64,000 nt of DNA. Origin: Acinetobacter bouvetii DSM 14964 = CIP 107468. Lineage in GTDB: Bacteria > Pseudomonadota > Gammaproteobacteria > Pseudomonadales > Moraxellaceae. Position 1 is the stretch's first letter. Each line of letters opens with the position of its first letter. This document shows, piece by piece, positions 19,527-28,678 of the stretch. A program made the position numbers and the translations under genes. The notes beneath the pieces were generated by a model. The model ran no database searches. It saw nothing but the letters and a program-made list of their open reading frames with translations, and was not told where the DNA came from. The DNA is taken from contig NZ_KB849727.1 in assembly GCF_000368865.1 (NCBI RefSeq), positions 1,135,000 through 1,198,999 on the forward strand. The letters are read 5' to 3'.

Positions 19527-20756
19527 ATGAAACGTGTTGTAATCACTGGTATGGGGATTAACTCATGCATTGGTAATACATTGGAAGATGTTACTCACTC
19601 TTTGCAAAACGGGATTTCAGGAACACGTTTTAATCCGACTTATGCGGAATTGAACTTTAAGAGCCATATCAGCGCAGCTGCTGAACAGGACTTTGACGGC
19701 ATTGACCGCCGCTTAAAGCGCTTTATGGGCGTTTGCGCCATGTATGCCTACAATGCTGCCTTGGCTGCGGTTGAAAATGCAGGCTTAACGGCAGAGCAAA
19801 TTGGCGGCAATCCGCGTTACGGCATTACCGGCGGTTCAGGCGGCGGTTCAACAGCATCTGTCGTTGAAATGAAAGAATTGCTGGACACCAAAGGCGCACG
19901 CAAAGTCGGCCCGTTCTTCGTGCCGCGCAACATGTCGAACACCATTACGGCAAACGTTGGCGTTGCTTTTAAAATGCAAGGTGTTGCACACACCATTACC
20001 AGCGCATGCGCAACATCTGCGGATGCCATTGGTTATGCCTACAACCTGATTCAACTCGGCAAGCAGGACTTAATGCTTGCAGGCGGCGGTGAAGAAGACC
20101 ACTGGTCTCAAAGCTTGCTGTTTGATGCCATGGGCGCACTATGCTCAAAATACAATGACACGCCAGAAACAGCGTCTCGCCCTTACTCTGCTGACCGTGA
20201 CGGTTTCGTGATTGCCGGCGGCGGCGGTTTTGTAGTGCTTGAGTCTTTAGAGCATGCGCAAGCGCGCGGCGCCAACATCTTGGCTGAAGTCGTAGGCTAC
20301 GCTGCAAACTCTGACGGTGCGGACATGGTTGCGCCATCGGGTGAAGGCGCGACACGCTGTGTGCTGATGGCGCTTGAAGAAGCAAAACAGCACGGCGTAG
20401 ACAAAATTGACTATGTGAATACGCATGGTACGTCGACGCCTGCTGGTGACATCACTGAATTAAAAGCAATGGAACGTGCATTTGGCGAAGGTCAAGTTCC
20501 TCCATTGAGCTCAACCAAATCAATGACAGGTCATAGTTTGGGTGCTGCTGGTGTACAAGAAGCAATTTACTCTGTCCTCATGATGCAAAATGACTTTATT
20601 GCACCCAACATCAACGTGACTGAACTGGATGAAGGCGCAAAACCATTTGATATCGTGCTTGAAAAACGTGACGCAAAATTGAATACTGTGATGAGTAACA
20701 GTTTCGGTTTTGGCGGCGTAAATGCATGTCTCATTTTCAAAAAGTGGGAAGGCTAA
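19527..20756 (+). CDS. fabB: Beta-ketoacyl-ACP synthase I
   Basis: FabB condenses malonyl-ACP with acyl-ACP in fatty-acid elongation and, in FabA/FabB organisms, supports unsaturated chains. The Cys-His-His triad is visible: Cys161 in SACATSAD, His300 in THGTSTPAGD and His336 in KSMTGHSLGAAG, with Lys331. The length of 409 residues and the opening MKRVVITGMGINSCIGN fit FabB rather than FabF. AAAGGGATCTG precedes the ATG. hemJ follows 23 bases downstream. Confidence 0.9.
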   Translation: MKRVVITGMGINSCIGNTLEDVTHSLQNGISGTRFNPTYAELNFKSHISAAAEQDFDGIDRRLKRFMGVCAMYAYNAALAAVENAGLTAEQIGGNPRYGITGGSGGGSTASVVEMKELLDTKGARKVGPFFVPRNMSNTITANVGVAFKMQGVAHTITSACATSADAIGYAYNLIQLGKQDLMLAGGGEEDHWSQSLLFDAMGALCSKYNDTPETASRPYSADRDGFVIAGGGGFVVLESLEHAQARGANILAEVVGYAANSDGADMVAPSGEGATRCVLMALEEAKQHGVDKIDYVNTHGTSTPAGDITELKAMERAFGEGQVPPLSSTKSMTGHSLGAAGVQEAIYSVLMMQNDFIAPNINVTELDEGAKPFDIVLEKRDAKLNTVMSNSFGFGGVNACLIFKKWEG

Positions 20757-20779
20757 GCCGCCCATTTTAGGGTGACTTG

Positions 20780-21232
20780 ATGGATGCTCCTTCTGATGCT
20801 TTTTTGTGGGTAAAAGCATTACATATTATTGCCGTGGTGTGTTGGTTCGCTGCATTGTTCTACTTGCCACGGCTCTATGTTTACCATGCCATGAGTGATG
20901 ATGCCGTCAGCCATCAACGTTTCGAGGTCATGGAACGCAAGCTGTACCGCGGCATTATGTGGCCGTCGATGATTGCAACACTGATCACGGCACATTTCTT
21001 GGTAGATTGGGGTGATGCAACGCGCCACTACCATGAAGCCCTGTGGTTCTACCTCAAAGTCGGCTTGGTTGGACTATTAGTGATTTATCACTTTGTCTGC
21101 GGTTATTACCGTAAGAAATTGATTGGTCATGCGCACTACAAGTCACACAAGTTCTGGCGCTTCTTTAATGAAATGCCGACCCTCATTTTATTTGCTGTGG
21201 TGATTTTAGTCGTGGTGAAACCGACATTTTAA
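20780..21232 (+). CDS. hemJ: Protoporphyrinogen IX oxidase HemJ
   Basis: HemJ carries out the penultimate step of haem synthesis in organisms lacking HemG or HemY. The 150-residue membrane protein has four hydrophobic segments and the conserved N-terminal WVKALHIIAVVCWFAALFYLPRLYVYH with its His, and an Arg/Tyr-rich loop (MERKLYRGIMWPSM). HemJ-type enzymes are the known PPO of Acinetobacter. ATG 20780 has AGGGTGA upstream; the in-frame TTG at 20777 is less likely. Probably cotranscribed with fabB. Confidence 0.9.
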   Translation: MDAPSDAFLWVKALHIIAVVCWFAALFYLPRLYVYHAMSDDAVSHQRFEVMERKLYRGIMWPSMIATLITAHFLVDWGDATRHYHEALWFYLKVGLVGLLVIYHFVCGYYRKKLIGHAHYKSHKFWRFFNEMPTLILFAVVILVVVKPTF

Positions 21233-21243
21233 ATCCCACACTT

Positions 21244-21272
21244 TAAAAGCCCCGATTGATTCGGGGCTTTTT
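21244..21272. terminator. Intrinsic terminator after hemJ
   Basis: AAAAGCCCCGA and TCGGGGCTTTTT form a GC stem with A/T tracts on both sides. It lies between convergent hemJ and the acyltransferase gene and can serve both. Confidence 0.9.
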
Positions 21273-21306
21273 AATGTCTGTAAGAAATCAACAGTTCAGC
21301 TCAAGA

Positions 21307-22419
21307 TCAGTGCTGCGAGCGTATCCAAGATTGACGAATTTTTAAATTGAGCGGGGTCGAATAATATTTCTCAATCGCCCAACTCAAAATAAACACCGCG
21401 ATAAAATAAACAGGCAACAACATCAGCTTTTCAGCCGCTAAAGTGTCTTTAGGGAAATACACCACTTTCATTAAGCCGAGAACAATTAAGTGAAACAGAT
21501 ACATTTCATAGCTGCGCTGTCCAATCCAGACCAAACTCCGTGCCGTGTATGAGACAGGCTTCACTTTCGGGTCTTGGGTAAAGCAAAATATCAGTAACGC
21601 CGTAAGTAAAGCAAATACGCTGATGCCCCAAGTACTCACCTCTTTAATTGGCGCATAAAAATATAAAGCGCTCATCAGAAGCGCTGCCACAGCAACGATC
21701 ACTCTTTGATTGTAAATAGTTCCCTTGAAATGCTGCGCATAAATTGCGGTGAGGCAGCCAATGGCAATTCCATCAAAGCTGGAGAAATAGTGATACAGAT
21801 AAGCGCCGCTTTCCTCGCCAAAATGCAGGGCGCGAAAATACGGCGCATAAGCGATGACAGCGAGCAAAAAAACAACAAACCCCTTGCCTCGGCCAAGCCC
21901 TAAACACAGGACAGGAAACGCTAAATAAAAGACTTCTTCAACCGATAAAGACCACAATACGCCCAAAGCATAGTTCACCCAACCATATTCAATAATCAAC
22001 AGATTCATCCAGAAACTAAAGGCAGATAACACCGTCAGTCCATAAGATACTTCAATGCCATTCGGCGCCTGATTCATAAATGGCTTCAGCCCTAAACTGC
22101 CTAAAAAACTGACCATTGCAACAAGCAGCACCAGACACGGCATGATTCTGGCAATCCGGCGGATATAAAAATCTTTGAGCTGAATCTGCGCCAAAGAACC
22201 GCTGCGCTGCAAGGTATGCTGCGTGATTAAAAATCCGGAAATGACAAAGAACATAGTCACACCGTAATTGCCGTTTCGGGCAACCAGCGTACTAAGGCTC
22301 TCACCAAAAATGTGCACGCCTAAAACCGTATCATGCAGTTTATAAGGGATATTGAAATGGTGAATCAGCACCAAAAGGATGGACACGCCGCGCAGGATGT
22401 CGATTTTATAATTACGCAT
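21307..22419 (-). CDS. Acyltransferase-3 family membrane protein
   Basis: A 370-residue integral membrane O-acyltransferase (PF01757) with about ten hydrophobic segments. It begins YKIDILRGVSILLVLIHHFN, which contains the conserved Arg and His of the family, and has NGNYGVTMFFVISGFLIT and LWSLSVEEVFYLAFP blocks. No extracellular SGNH domain is fused. Such enzymes acetylate or acylate surface sugars such as LPS O-antigen or capsule; the substrate here cannot be told. It stands alone, with no neighbouring glycosyltransferases. Confidence 0.85.
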   Translation of the reverse strand: MRNYKIDILRGVSILLVLIHHFNIPYKLHDTVLGVHIFGESLSTLVARNGNYGVTMFFVISGFLITQHTLQRSGSLAQIQLKDFYIRRIARIMPCLVLLVAMVSFLGSLGLKPFMNQAPNGIEVSYGLTVLSAFSFWMNLLIIEYGWVNYALGVLWSLSVEEVFYLAFPVLCLGLGRGKGFVVFLLAVIAYAPYFRALHFGEESGAYLYHYFSSFDGIAIGCLTAIYAQHFKGTIYNQRVIVAVAALLMSALYFYAPIKEVSTWGISVFALLTALLIFCFTQDPKVKPVSYTARSLVWIGQRSYEMYLFHLIVLGLMKVVYFPKDTLAAEKLMLLPVYFIAVFILSWAIEKYYSTPLNLKIRQSWIRSQH

Positions 22420-22542
22420 AGACTGCTGTTAAAATTTTAAAGTGCCTCATTAAAAGTGAAACCGCCTGAATTAAACAGCTTTTAAAGCCAAAATCATACA
22501 ATTATCGAACACTTAATTAGAACCTATTGATTCAATTCCAGC

Positions 22543-22576
22543 AAAAAGAAAGCCCTGCTTATGCAGGGCTTTCTTT
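22543..22576. terminator. Perfect 15-base-pair terminator downstream of cycA
   Basis: The arm AAAAGAAAGCCCTGC at 22543-22557 pairs exactly with 22562-22576 around a 4-base loop; the distal arm is T-rich on either strand. It ends the dadA-dadX-ridA-cycA operon. Confidence 0.9.
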
Positions 22577-22605
22577 TAAACATTGCGAGTACAAAATAAA
22601 TTTTG

Positions 22606-24048
22606 TTAGCTATTCAGCTGCTGTTCTAACAGGCGTTTTTTCATACGCGGCTTATACAGCAGCTGATAGGTCACGGCTAAAATAATCACCCAGAGTGGAC
22701 TGATCATTAATGCGCGAAGGGTATCCGCCTCTAAGCTCAAAATAATCAACGTAAAGAACAAGAAGATTAAGACCACATAAGACATCCAAATACCGCCCGG
22801 CATCTTAAAGGTCGATTTTTCATGCAGCTCAGGACGCAATTTACGGTAGCGGATATAGCACACCATAATAATGCTCCAGATGCTGATAAACAGAATCACG
22901 CACAATGAGCTGGCTAAGGTAAAGGCTTCAACCGTGTTCGGTACAAAGTACTGCAGCGCTGCACCTGCCATGATAAACGCACATGAGAAGAATAAGCCTT
23001 TTGCTGGCACCGCACGTTTTGACAGACGCGCCAGGCTCTGCGGCGCTTGCCCTTCTCTTGCCAGGCCAAACAGCATGCGCGATGTAGAGAACACGCCACT
23101 ATTCATTGAAGACATTACTGAAGACAGCACCACCAAATTCATAATGATAGCTGAAGTCGGGATACCCGCATGTAAAAACAGCGAAACGAATGGACTTTGA
23201 TCCGCAGGGATTTGATTCCACGGCGTCACCGACATCACTACAAATAATGACAAGACATAGAATAAAATGATGCGGGTTGGAATCGCATTGATTGCTTTCG
23301 GCAAGTTCTTTTCAGGGTCTTTGGTTTCAGCCGCCATGGTTCCAATCAGCTCTACACCGACAAAGGCAAACAGCGCAATTTGAAAACCGGCCAAGAAGCC
23401 ATCGGCACCTTTAGGAAACATGCCGCCATGCGACCAGACATTGGTAAAGCTGGAAGCCGTGCCATCCGGTGAGTGGAAATGGCTGAATACCATAAAGCCG
23501 CCAATCACAATCAGCCCTAAAATGGCTAAAATTTTGATTAATGCAAACCAAAATTCAATTTCACCAAACAGTTTCACAGTCAGCAAATTCAGCCCAAGGA
23601 CAAACAGCACACAGCCGACACTGATTAAGGCCTGCCCCATGGGCGTGAAGGCCATGTCTGGCGGGAGCCAAAAGCCGAGATAGTTAATAATGGCTGCCAA
23701 GTCCGCAATACCGACCAAGACCCAGCCGAGCCAATACGACCAGCCGATGTAATAGCCCGCACCCGGCCCAATCAGATCATGAGCCATGTCGATAAACGAC
23801 TTATAATGCAAATTTGACAGTAAAATTTCGCCCAATGCACGCATCAGGAAGAAGAACATGGTCCCGATAATCATATAAATGACTAAGATAGAAGGACCAG
23901 CGAGAGAGATGGTTTTGCCCGAGCCCATGAACAGGCCCGTACCAATCGCGCCGCCAATGGCAATCAATTGCAGGTGGCGGTTGGATAATTTCCGTTGTAA
24001 TTCATGCGATGATGCATTTGCACCGTCAGCTTGTGGGGTAGTCGTCAT
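22606..24048 (-). CDS. cycA: Amino-acid permease, D-Ala/D-Ser/Gly type (CycA-like)
   Basis: A 480-residue APC-family proton symporter with twelve hydrophobic segments. The N-terminal SNRHLQLIAIGGAIGTGLFMGSGK is the substrate-binding GAIGTGLF motif, and the later VELIGTMAAETKDPEKNLPKAINAIP is typical of the AAT/CycA subgroup. Position as the last gene of a dadA-dadX-ridA cluster argues for alanine or other D-amino-acid import. Specificity is inferred from this context. Confidence 0.82.
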   Translation of the reverse strand: MTTTPQADGANASSHELQRKLSNRHLQLIAIGGAIGTGLFMGSGKTISLAGPSILVIYMIIGTMFFFLMRALGEILLSNLHYKSFIDMAHDLIGPGAGYYIGWSYWLGWVLVGIADLAAIINYLGFWLPPDMAFTPMGQALISVGCVLFVLGLNLLTVKLFGEIEFWFALIKILAILGLIVIGGFMVFSHFHSPDGTASSFTNVWSHGGMFPKGADGFLAGFQIALFAFVGVELIGTMAAETKDPEKNLPKAINAIPTRIILFYVLSLFVVMSVTPWNQIPADQSPFVSLFLHAGIPTSAIIMNLVVLSSVMSSMNSGVFSTSRMLFGLAREGQAPQSLARLSKRAVPAKGLFFSCAFIMAGAALQYFVPNTVEAFTLASSLCVILFISIWSIIMVCYIRYRKLRPELHEKSTFKMPGGIWMSYVVLIFLFFTLIILSLEADTLRALMISPLWVIILAVTYQLLYKPRMKKRLLEQQLNS

Positions 24049-24188
24049 ATTTTAACATCCTGTTAAAGTCCTTTTTGCGTATAAACCATGTTCATACAGT
24101 GCCCGTTATCCTAACGGGCGGCATTTATACGCTCATCAGCGCTTTGGTGAAATCCAAGCGCTGACATACACGGGGAGAGTTTAAAAAA

Positions 24189-24548
24189 TCAGTTTTGCGC
24201 AGCCGTCACTGCAATTTCGATCAGCCAGTTTGGATTGACCAAATCAGCCTGAATCGTGGCGCGTGAAGGTGCCACACAACCGTTCATCCAGTCAATCCAA
24301 ATCGCATTGACTGTTGAAAAATCAGAGAGGTTTTTAATATAGAGCTGAGCAGATAGCAAACGTGATTTATCTGTATTTGCCAAAGCTAAAAGCTCATCAA
24401 TTGTTGCTAAAATTTCACGGGTCTGACCTGCGACATCATTGTCAGTATTTTTTGGCACTTGCCCTGACAAATACACCACTTGATTAAACACAGTGACTGC
24501 ACTCATGACTTCGTTGGTGTTGAATTTTTGAATGTCTGAATGTGACAT
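24189..24548 (-). CDS. RidA-family enamine/imine deaminase
   Basis: A 119-residue RidA/YjgF/YER057c protein. These hydrolyse reactive enamine or imine intermediates produced by PLP enzymes or by amino-acid oxidation. The conserved Arg in PSRATIQADLVNP that binds the carboxylate is present. The start at 24548 is set by AAGGAAAG upstream; the longer ORF has an unlikely hydrophobic N-terminus. Located between dadX and cycA, it probably removes the imino acids released by the DadA dehydrogenase. Confidence 0.88.
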   Translation of the reverse strand: MSHSDIQKFNTNEVMSAVTVFNQVVYLSGQVPKNTDNDVAGQTREILATIDELLALANTDKSRLLSAQLYIKNLSDFSTVNAIWIDWMNGCVAPSRATIQADLVNPNWLIEIAVTAAQN

Positions 24549-24585
24549 AGGTCTTTCCTTGTATGAAACTGTATAAAAATAAAAT

Positions 24586-25683
24586 TTAATCTTGAATAAA
24601 ATTGACACGTGCAGTGACAGCGCACATCAGCTCATAGCCAATCGTGCCTGAACCTGCGGCCACTTCATCAATGCTGAGCACAGTGCCCTGTTTTGATGTG
24701 CCCCACAGCACCACTTCACTGCCGACTTGGGCATTTGGAAGGTGGGATAAATCGACCGCCAGCATATCCATGCTGACCCGCCCGACCAAGCTGCTGCGCT
24801 GTCCATCAACTAAAATAGGCGTGCCTGTTGCGGTAATCCGCTGATAACCGTCGGCATAGCCGCAAGCCACAATACCCACACGCATGTCAGTTTCAGCCAT
24901 GAACTTTGAGCCATAACCGACGCTATCGCCTGCTTTTAACTGCTGAATGGCTATCAGCTCGCTGCGCAAACTCATGGCCGGCTGCAAATCCCAGTCTTGA
25001 ATCGAATGGCTTGGATAATCTGGAGAGCTACCATACAGCATGATGCCGCTGCGGATTACATCCGACTGCAGCTGCTGATGGCGTAAGATAGATGCACTGT
25101 TGCTGACTGAGCGCGCGCCCGGCAGATCATGGGTAATCTCATCAAATAACTGACATTGATGCGCAATGCCGTCACGCCCGAAACGCTCACCATCGGCATC
25201 CGAAAAATGCATCATATGGGTCAAACGCTGAACTTGAGGCAAGCTGGAAAGCTGCTGCCACACTTGAGGGTATTGTTCAGGGCGGAAACCCAAGCGGTTC
25301 ATGCCGCTATTCATTTTTAAATAAACATCGAACTGCGCCTCTAAAGGAAAACGCGCCAGCCATTCAAGTTGATATTCACTATGAATACTGAAACTGAGAT
25401 CCAGCTCATGGCAGTCAAATAGATCTTGCTCTGAAAAAATACCTTCGAGCAACAGAATTGGACCTGTCCAGCCTAAAGCGCGGATGCGTTTCGCCTCCGC
25501 TAAATCGAGCAGTGCAAATCCATCGGCAGATTTGAACGCTTGATAGACGCGTTCAATGCCATGACCATAGGCATTGGCTTTGACCACCGCATAAACTTGG
25601 CTGTTCGGCATTTTCGTGCGGGCAACATTTAAATTATGCTGCAGTGATTGGCTATGAATCACTGCAGTAATTGGACGCGGCAT
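24586..25683 (-). CDS. dadX: Alanine racemase, catabolic type
   Basis: PLP enzyme interconverting L- and D-alanine, so that DadA can oxidise the D-form. PLP Lys35 is in AVVKANAYGHG, and the second catalytic residue Tyr is in GDSVGYGSKF. The length of 365 residues is normal. AGGAAGAAGAAA lies before the ATG. Context with dadA makes the catabolic dadX assignment more likely than the biosynthetic alr. Confidence 0.9.
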   Translation of the reverse strand: MPRPITAVIHSQSLQHNLNVARTKMPNSQVYAVVKANAYGHGIERVYQAFKSADGFALLDLAEAKRIRALGWTGPILLLEGIFSEQDLFDCHELDLSFSIHSEYQLEWLARFPLEAQFDVYLKMNSGMNRLGFRPEQYPQVWQQLSSLPQVQRLTHMMHFSDADGERFGRDGIAHQCQLFDEITHDLPGARSVSNSASILRHQQLQSDVIRSGIMLYGSSPDYPSHSIQDWDLQPAMSLRSELIAIQQLKAGDSVGYGSKFMAETDMRVGIVACGYADGYQRITATGTPILVDGQRSSLVGRVSMDMLAVDLSHLPNAQVGSEVVLWGTSKQGTVLSIDEVAAGSGTIGYELMCAVTARVNFIQD

Positions 25684-25719
25684 TTTCTTCTTCCTTGAAT
25701 CAATATGGCCTAAAGCGGA

Positions 25720-26979
25720 TTAGGCTGCTGAAGGGTAACGTTGAATCGATAGACCTTCAGTACTGATGTCCGGCTGATGATTCATCACCAAGTCACTGAT
25801 GAGCTTGCCTGAACCGCATGCCATGGTCCAACCCAAGGTGCCGTGTCCTGTGTTGAGGAATAAATTTTTAAAGCGGGTCGCGCCAATAATCGGCGTAGAG
25901 TCTGGCGTCATTGGACGTAAACCAGTCCAGAAACTTGCTTCAGCTAAGTTTCCACCTGGGAATAAATCTTGAGTCACCATCTCCAAGGTCGCACGGCGGT
26001 CTTGGTTTAAACCGTGGTTGAAACCGCTCAGTTCCGCCATACCGCCCACGCGGATACGTTGGTCAAAACGCGTAATGGCAATTTTATAAGTCTCATCAAG
26101 AACCGTAGACTGCGGTGCAAATGCAGGATCTACAATTGGAATCGTCAGTGAGTAGCCTTTGACAGGATACACAGGCAAATTCAAATTCAATGGTTTTAAG
26201 AAATCACGTGAATAGCTGCCAAAAGCAAGCACATAACGGTCTGCTGTAAGCACTTGGCCGTCAACCACCACGCCTTTGATTTCATCGCCTTCAACCACAA
26301 GTTTTTCAACATTTTGGTTAAATTTGAATTTTACGCCCATGTCTTTGGCAAGATTGGCCAAAGCATTGGTAAATAAGTAACAGTCGCCTGTTTCATCATT
26401 CGGCAGATGTAAGCCGCCGACCAGTTTGTCTTTGGCATATTCTAAGGCTGGCTCAACTTTGGCTAAGTCATCTTTCAATAGCAGTTCGTAGTCGACGCCG
26501 CATTCTTTTAACACTTGGATGTCACGCTGTACTGCATCCAGCTGCGCTTCATTACGGAAAACCTGCAAAGTTCCTTTCGCGCGGTTTTCATAGTGAATGC
26601 CGGTTTCTTTGCGCAGTTCACGCAAGCAGTCACGGCTGTATTCAGCAACACGCGTCATACGTTCTTTGTTAATGGCATAGCTTTGCGGATTGCAGTTTTT
26701 CAACATTTGCGCCATCCAGTTCAGCTGCCACATGCTGCCGTCAATATTAATCGCCAACGGCGCATGATGCTGGAACATCCACTTTACAGCTTTAAAAGGA
26801 ATACCCGGTGCAGCCCATGGTGTAGAATAACCTGGAGAGATTTGCCCTGCGTTGCCGAAGCTAGTTTCTTCAGCAGGACCAGCCTGACGGTCTAAAACCG
26901 TAACGCTTGCGCCTTGTTGTGCAAGGTAATACGCACTTGCAACACCAATGACACCACTACCTAAGACAATTACACGCAT
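25720..26979 (-). CDS. dadA: D-amino-acid dehydrogenase small subunit
   Basis: FAD-dependent dehydrogenase that oxidises D-alanine and other D-amino acids to 2-oxo acids at the inner membrane, passing electrons to quinone. The 419-residue protein begins [20 protein letters not shown], the FAD-binding GXGXXG fold, and has the C-terminal motif [20 protein letters not shown] typical of DadA. The start at 26979 is fixed by AGGGA upstream. First gene of the dadA-dadX-ridA-cycA operon, divergent from an Lrp-type gene. Confidence 0.95.
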   Translation of the reverse strand: MRVIVLGSGVIGVASAYYLAQQGASVTVLDRQAGPAEETSFGNAGQISPGYSTPWAAPGIPFKAVKWMFQHHAPLAINIDGSMWQLNWMAQMLKNCNPQSYAINKERMTRVAEYSRDCLRELRKETGIHYENRAKGTLQVFRNEAQLDAVQRDIQVLKECGVDYELLLKDDLAKVEPALEYAKDKLVGGLHLPNDETGDCYLFTNALANLAKDMGVKFKFNQNVEKLVVEGDEIKGVVVDGQVLTADRYVLAFGSYSRDFLKPLNLNLPVYPVKGYSLTIPIVDPAFAPQSTVLDETYKIAITRFDQRIRVGGMAELSGFNHGLNQDRRATLEMVTQDLFPGGNLAEASFWTGLRPMTPDSTPIIGATRFKNLFLNTGHGTLGWTMACGSGKLISDLVMNHQPDISTEGLSIQRYPSAA

Positions 26980-26997
26980 GATTGATCCCTTACACAC

Positions 26998-27016
26998 ACT
27001 AGTTTATTTCACTAGT
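26998..27016. promoter_or_regulatory. Repeated ACTAGT sites in the dadA-lrp divergent region
   Basis: The palindrome ACTAGT occurs at 26998-27003 and 27011-27016, 13 bases apart, inside the 137-base divergent region. Lrp-type regulators such as DadR bind several AT-rich sites in this position. The assignment is tentative. Confidence 0.35.
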
Positions 27017-27116
27017 ATATTTTTGGTTCAATAGTTGATTTTGCTATTTTTACAGCTTAATTTCAGTGGATTCACTTGTTTTATCGTGAAATTATTAAAA
27101 AGACAGGGAAAAATAA

Positions 27117-27584
27117 ATGCGTAAATTAGACCGTATCGACCGCATGATTTTGGATATTCTGCAAAAGAATGGCCGTATTGCCATCAGCGAATTGGCGGCT
27201 CAAGTCAATCTGTCCACCACCCCCTGTTCTGAGCGGGTCAAGCGGCTGGAACGCGACGGCATCATCATGGGCTATTACGCCCGGCTTAACCCCGAACTCG
27301 TTGATAAGCGCCTGCTGGTCTTTCTAGAAATTAAGCTCTCAGCCAAATCTGGTGATGTTTTTGAGCAGGTGGCCCGGGATTTAACCGATATTCCAGAAGT
27401 GCTGGAATGCCACCTGATTTCAGGCGATTTCGACTATTTAGTCAAAGCGCGCTTAAAAGAAATGAGCGCTTACCGCAAGCTGCTGGGCAATATTTAAAAA
27501 AAACTGCCGGCCTCAGCATCATCCCACAGCTATGTGGTGATGGAAGAAGTAAAGGAAAGCCTGTATTTGGATGTGGATTCTTAG
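27117..27584 (+). pseudogene. Lrp/AsnC-family regulator (DadR-like) with in-frame stop
   Basis: A leucine-responsive-type regulator next to and divergent from dadA, the position of dadR in Pseudomonas. The winged helix (residues 1-60, KLDRIDRMILDILQKNGRIAISELA type) and most of the RAM ligand domain are intact, but codon 127 is TAA (27495-27497). The same frame then continues for 28 sensible codons (SYVVMEEVKESLYLDV) to a normal stop at 27582. Restoring TTA would give a typical 155-residue protein. The lesion sits at a T3/A8 run, so it is a real nonsense change or a base error. The 126-residue product would lack the end of the RAM domain. Confidence 0.8.
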
Positions 27585-27630
27585 CCCGCCTTAACATCAA
27601 AACCGCACAGCAGCGGCCAAAATGATGCGC

Positions 27631-27668
27631 AATAAAAAAGCCGCTATCATAGCAGCGGCTTTTTTATT
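27631..27668. terminator. Bidirectional terminator
   Basis: AATAAAAAAGCCGCT and AGCGGCTTTTTTATT are symmetrical around a short loop between the convergent lrp-like gene and the LysM gene. Confidence 0.9.
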
Positions 27669-27677
27669 GCATTCAGC

Positions 27678-28151
27678 CTATGCAGGAATACGCAGCACCT
27701 GTCCCGGAAAAATATCATCTGCATTTTTCAGCAGCGGGCGGTTGGCTTCAAAGATTTTCGTGTATTGATTGGCATCGCCATAGAACTCTTTAGAAATTTT
27801 AGACAAATTATCGCCTGACTTCACCGTATAGAATTTGCTTTCCGGCTCTGGCGATGCAACGGCCAGCTGATCATCCACCTGCGCTACATGGTCAATATTG
27901 CCGACCGCCAGGATAATTTTTTCTTTATCAGCCTGTGTCTGCACCTGGCCTTTTACTGTTGCTAAATCAGAAGTTGAATTATAGCTCACGGAAAGCCCTG
28001 CCACAGGCAAGCCCAAACTCTTAATATGCCCCAAAAGCTGATTGGCAATTTCCTGTGCAGACGGCTCTGCAGGTGTTGCTGGCGCAGCCTGCGGTTCCGC
28101 CGGCGCTGTATTTTTTTTACCGATGCCTTTAACAAAATCAAAAAGACCCAT
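27678..28151 (-). CDS. BON-LysM domain protein (Kbp/YgaU-like)
   Basis: A 157-residue protein with an N-terminal Pro/Ala-rich linker, a BON domain (about residues 35-95, VKGQVQTQADKEKIILAVGNIDHV) and a C-terminal LysM domain (about 105-157, YTVKSGDNLSKISKEFYGD). This layout matches E. coli Kbp/YgaU, a potassium-binding protein induced by stress. No signal peptide is visible, in agreement with a cytoplasmic Kbp. Alternative: a peptidoglycan-associated protein. Domain calls are firm, function less so. Confidence 0.85.
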   Translation of the reverse strand: MGLFDFVKGIGKKNTAPAEPQAAPATPAEPSAQEIANQLLGHIKSLGLPVAGLSVSYNSTSDLATVKGQVQTQADKEKIILAVGNIDHVAQVDDQLAVASPEPESKFYTVKSGDNLSKISKEFYGDANQYTKIFEANRPLLKNADDIFPGQVLRIPA

Positions 28152-28300
28152 GCGCTATACTCCTTATTGTTTTATGTAATGAATCTGAAATTCAAAAATT
28201 TATGAACCTTTATTTTTATAGCGAAAAAATCAGCGGCGTTTAGCTGCCATTAGTTTTAAAAACGTAAACTCATGTAAAGTTAAAACTGAACAGGCCTCCA

Positions 28301-28333
28301 TAAAAAAACCGCCAATACTGGCGGCCTTTTTAT
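28301..28333 (-). terminator. Terminator of the fab cluster after acpP
   Basis: ACCGCCA and TGGCGG-type arms pair around ATAC; on the minus strand the stem is followed by TTTTTTTA. It ends the yceD-rpmF-fabD-fabG-acpP region. Confidence 0.85.
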
Positions 28334-28358
28334 TTCAGCAAAGCTGAAAAATCAGAAA

Positions 28359-28595
28359 TTAACCCAGTTTCTTAGAAACATAGTCAATTGCAGATTGAAC
28401 AGTTGTGATTTCGTTAGAATCTTCATCTGGAATAGTGATGTCGAAGTCATTTTCGAAAGACATAACAAGCTCAACTAGGTCAAGAGAGTCAGCACCTAAG
28501 TCATCCATGAAAGATGCTTCGTTTTTAATCTCGTCAACTTTAAGGCCAAGTTGTTCAGCAACCGCTTGTTTAACGCGTTGTTCGATATCGCTCAC
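28359..28595 (-). CDS. acpP: Acyl carrier protein
   Basis: AcpP carries fatty-acid intermediates on a 4'-phosphopantetheine attached to Ser37, seen in [11 protein letters not shown]. The 78-residue acidic four-helix protein ends [13 protein letters not shown]. The GTG at 28595 is chosen because AGGAG lies eight bases upstream and the product starts [10 protein letters not shown] as in relatives; the ATG at 28610 would overlap the ribosome-binding site. Last gene of the fatty-acid cluster. Confidence 0.96.
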   Translation of the reverse strand: MSDIEQRVKQAVAEQLGLKVDEIKNEASFMDDLGADSLDLVELVMSFENDFDITIPDEDSNEITTVQSAIDYVSKKLG

Positions 28596-28678
28596 AGGAA
28601 TTCTCCTCATTGCTTGTGGCGTTTTTAATGCCGTTAGTTTAATTGAATATAAATAATTTGGAAAGTTTATACTTCGGC

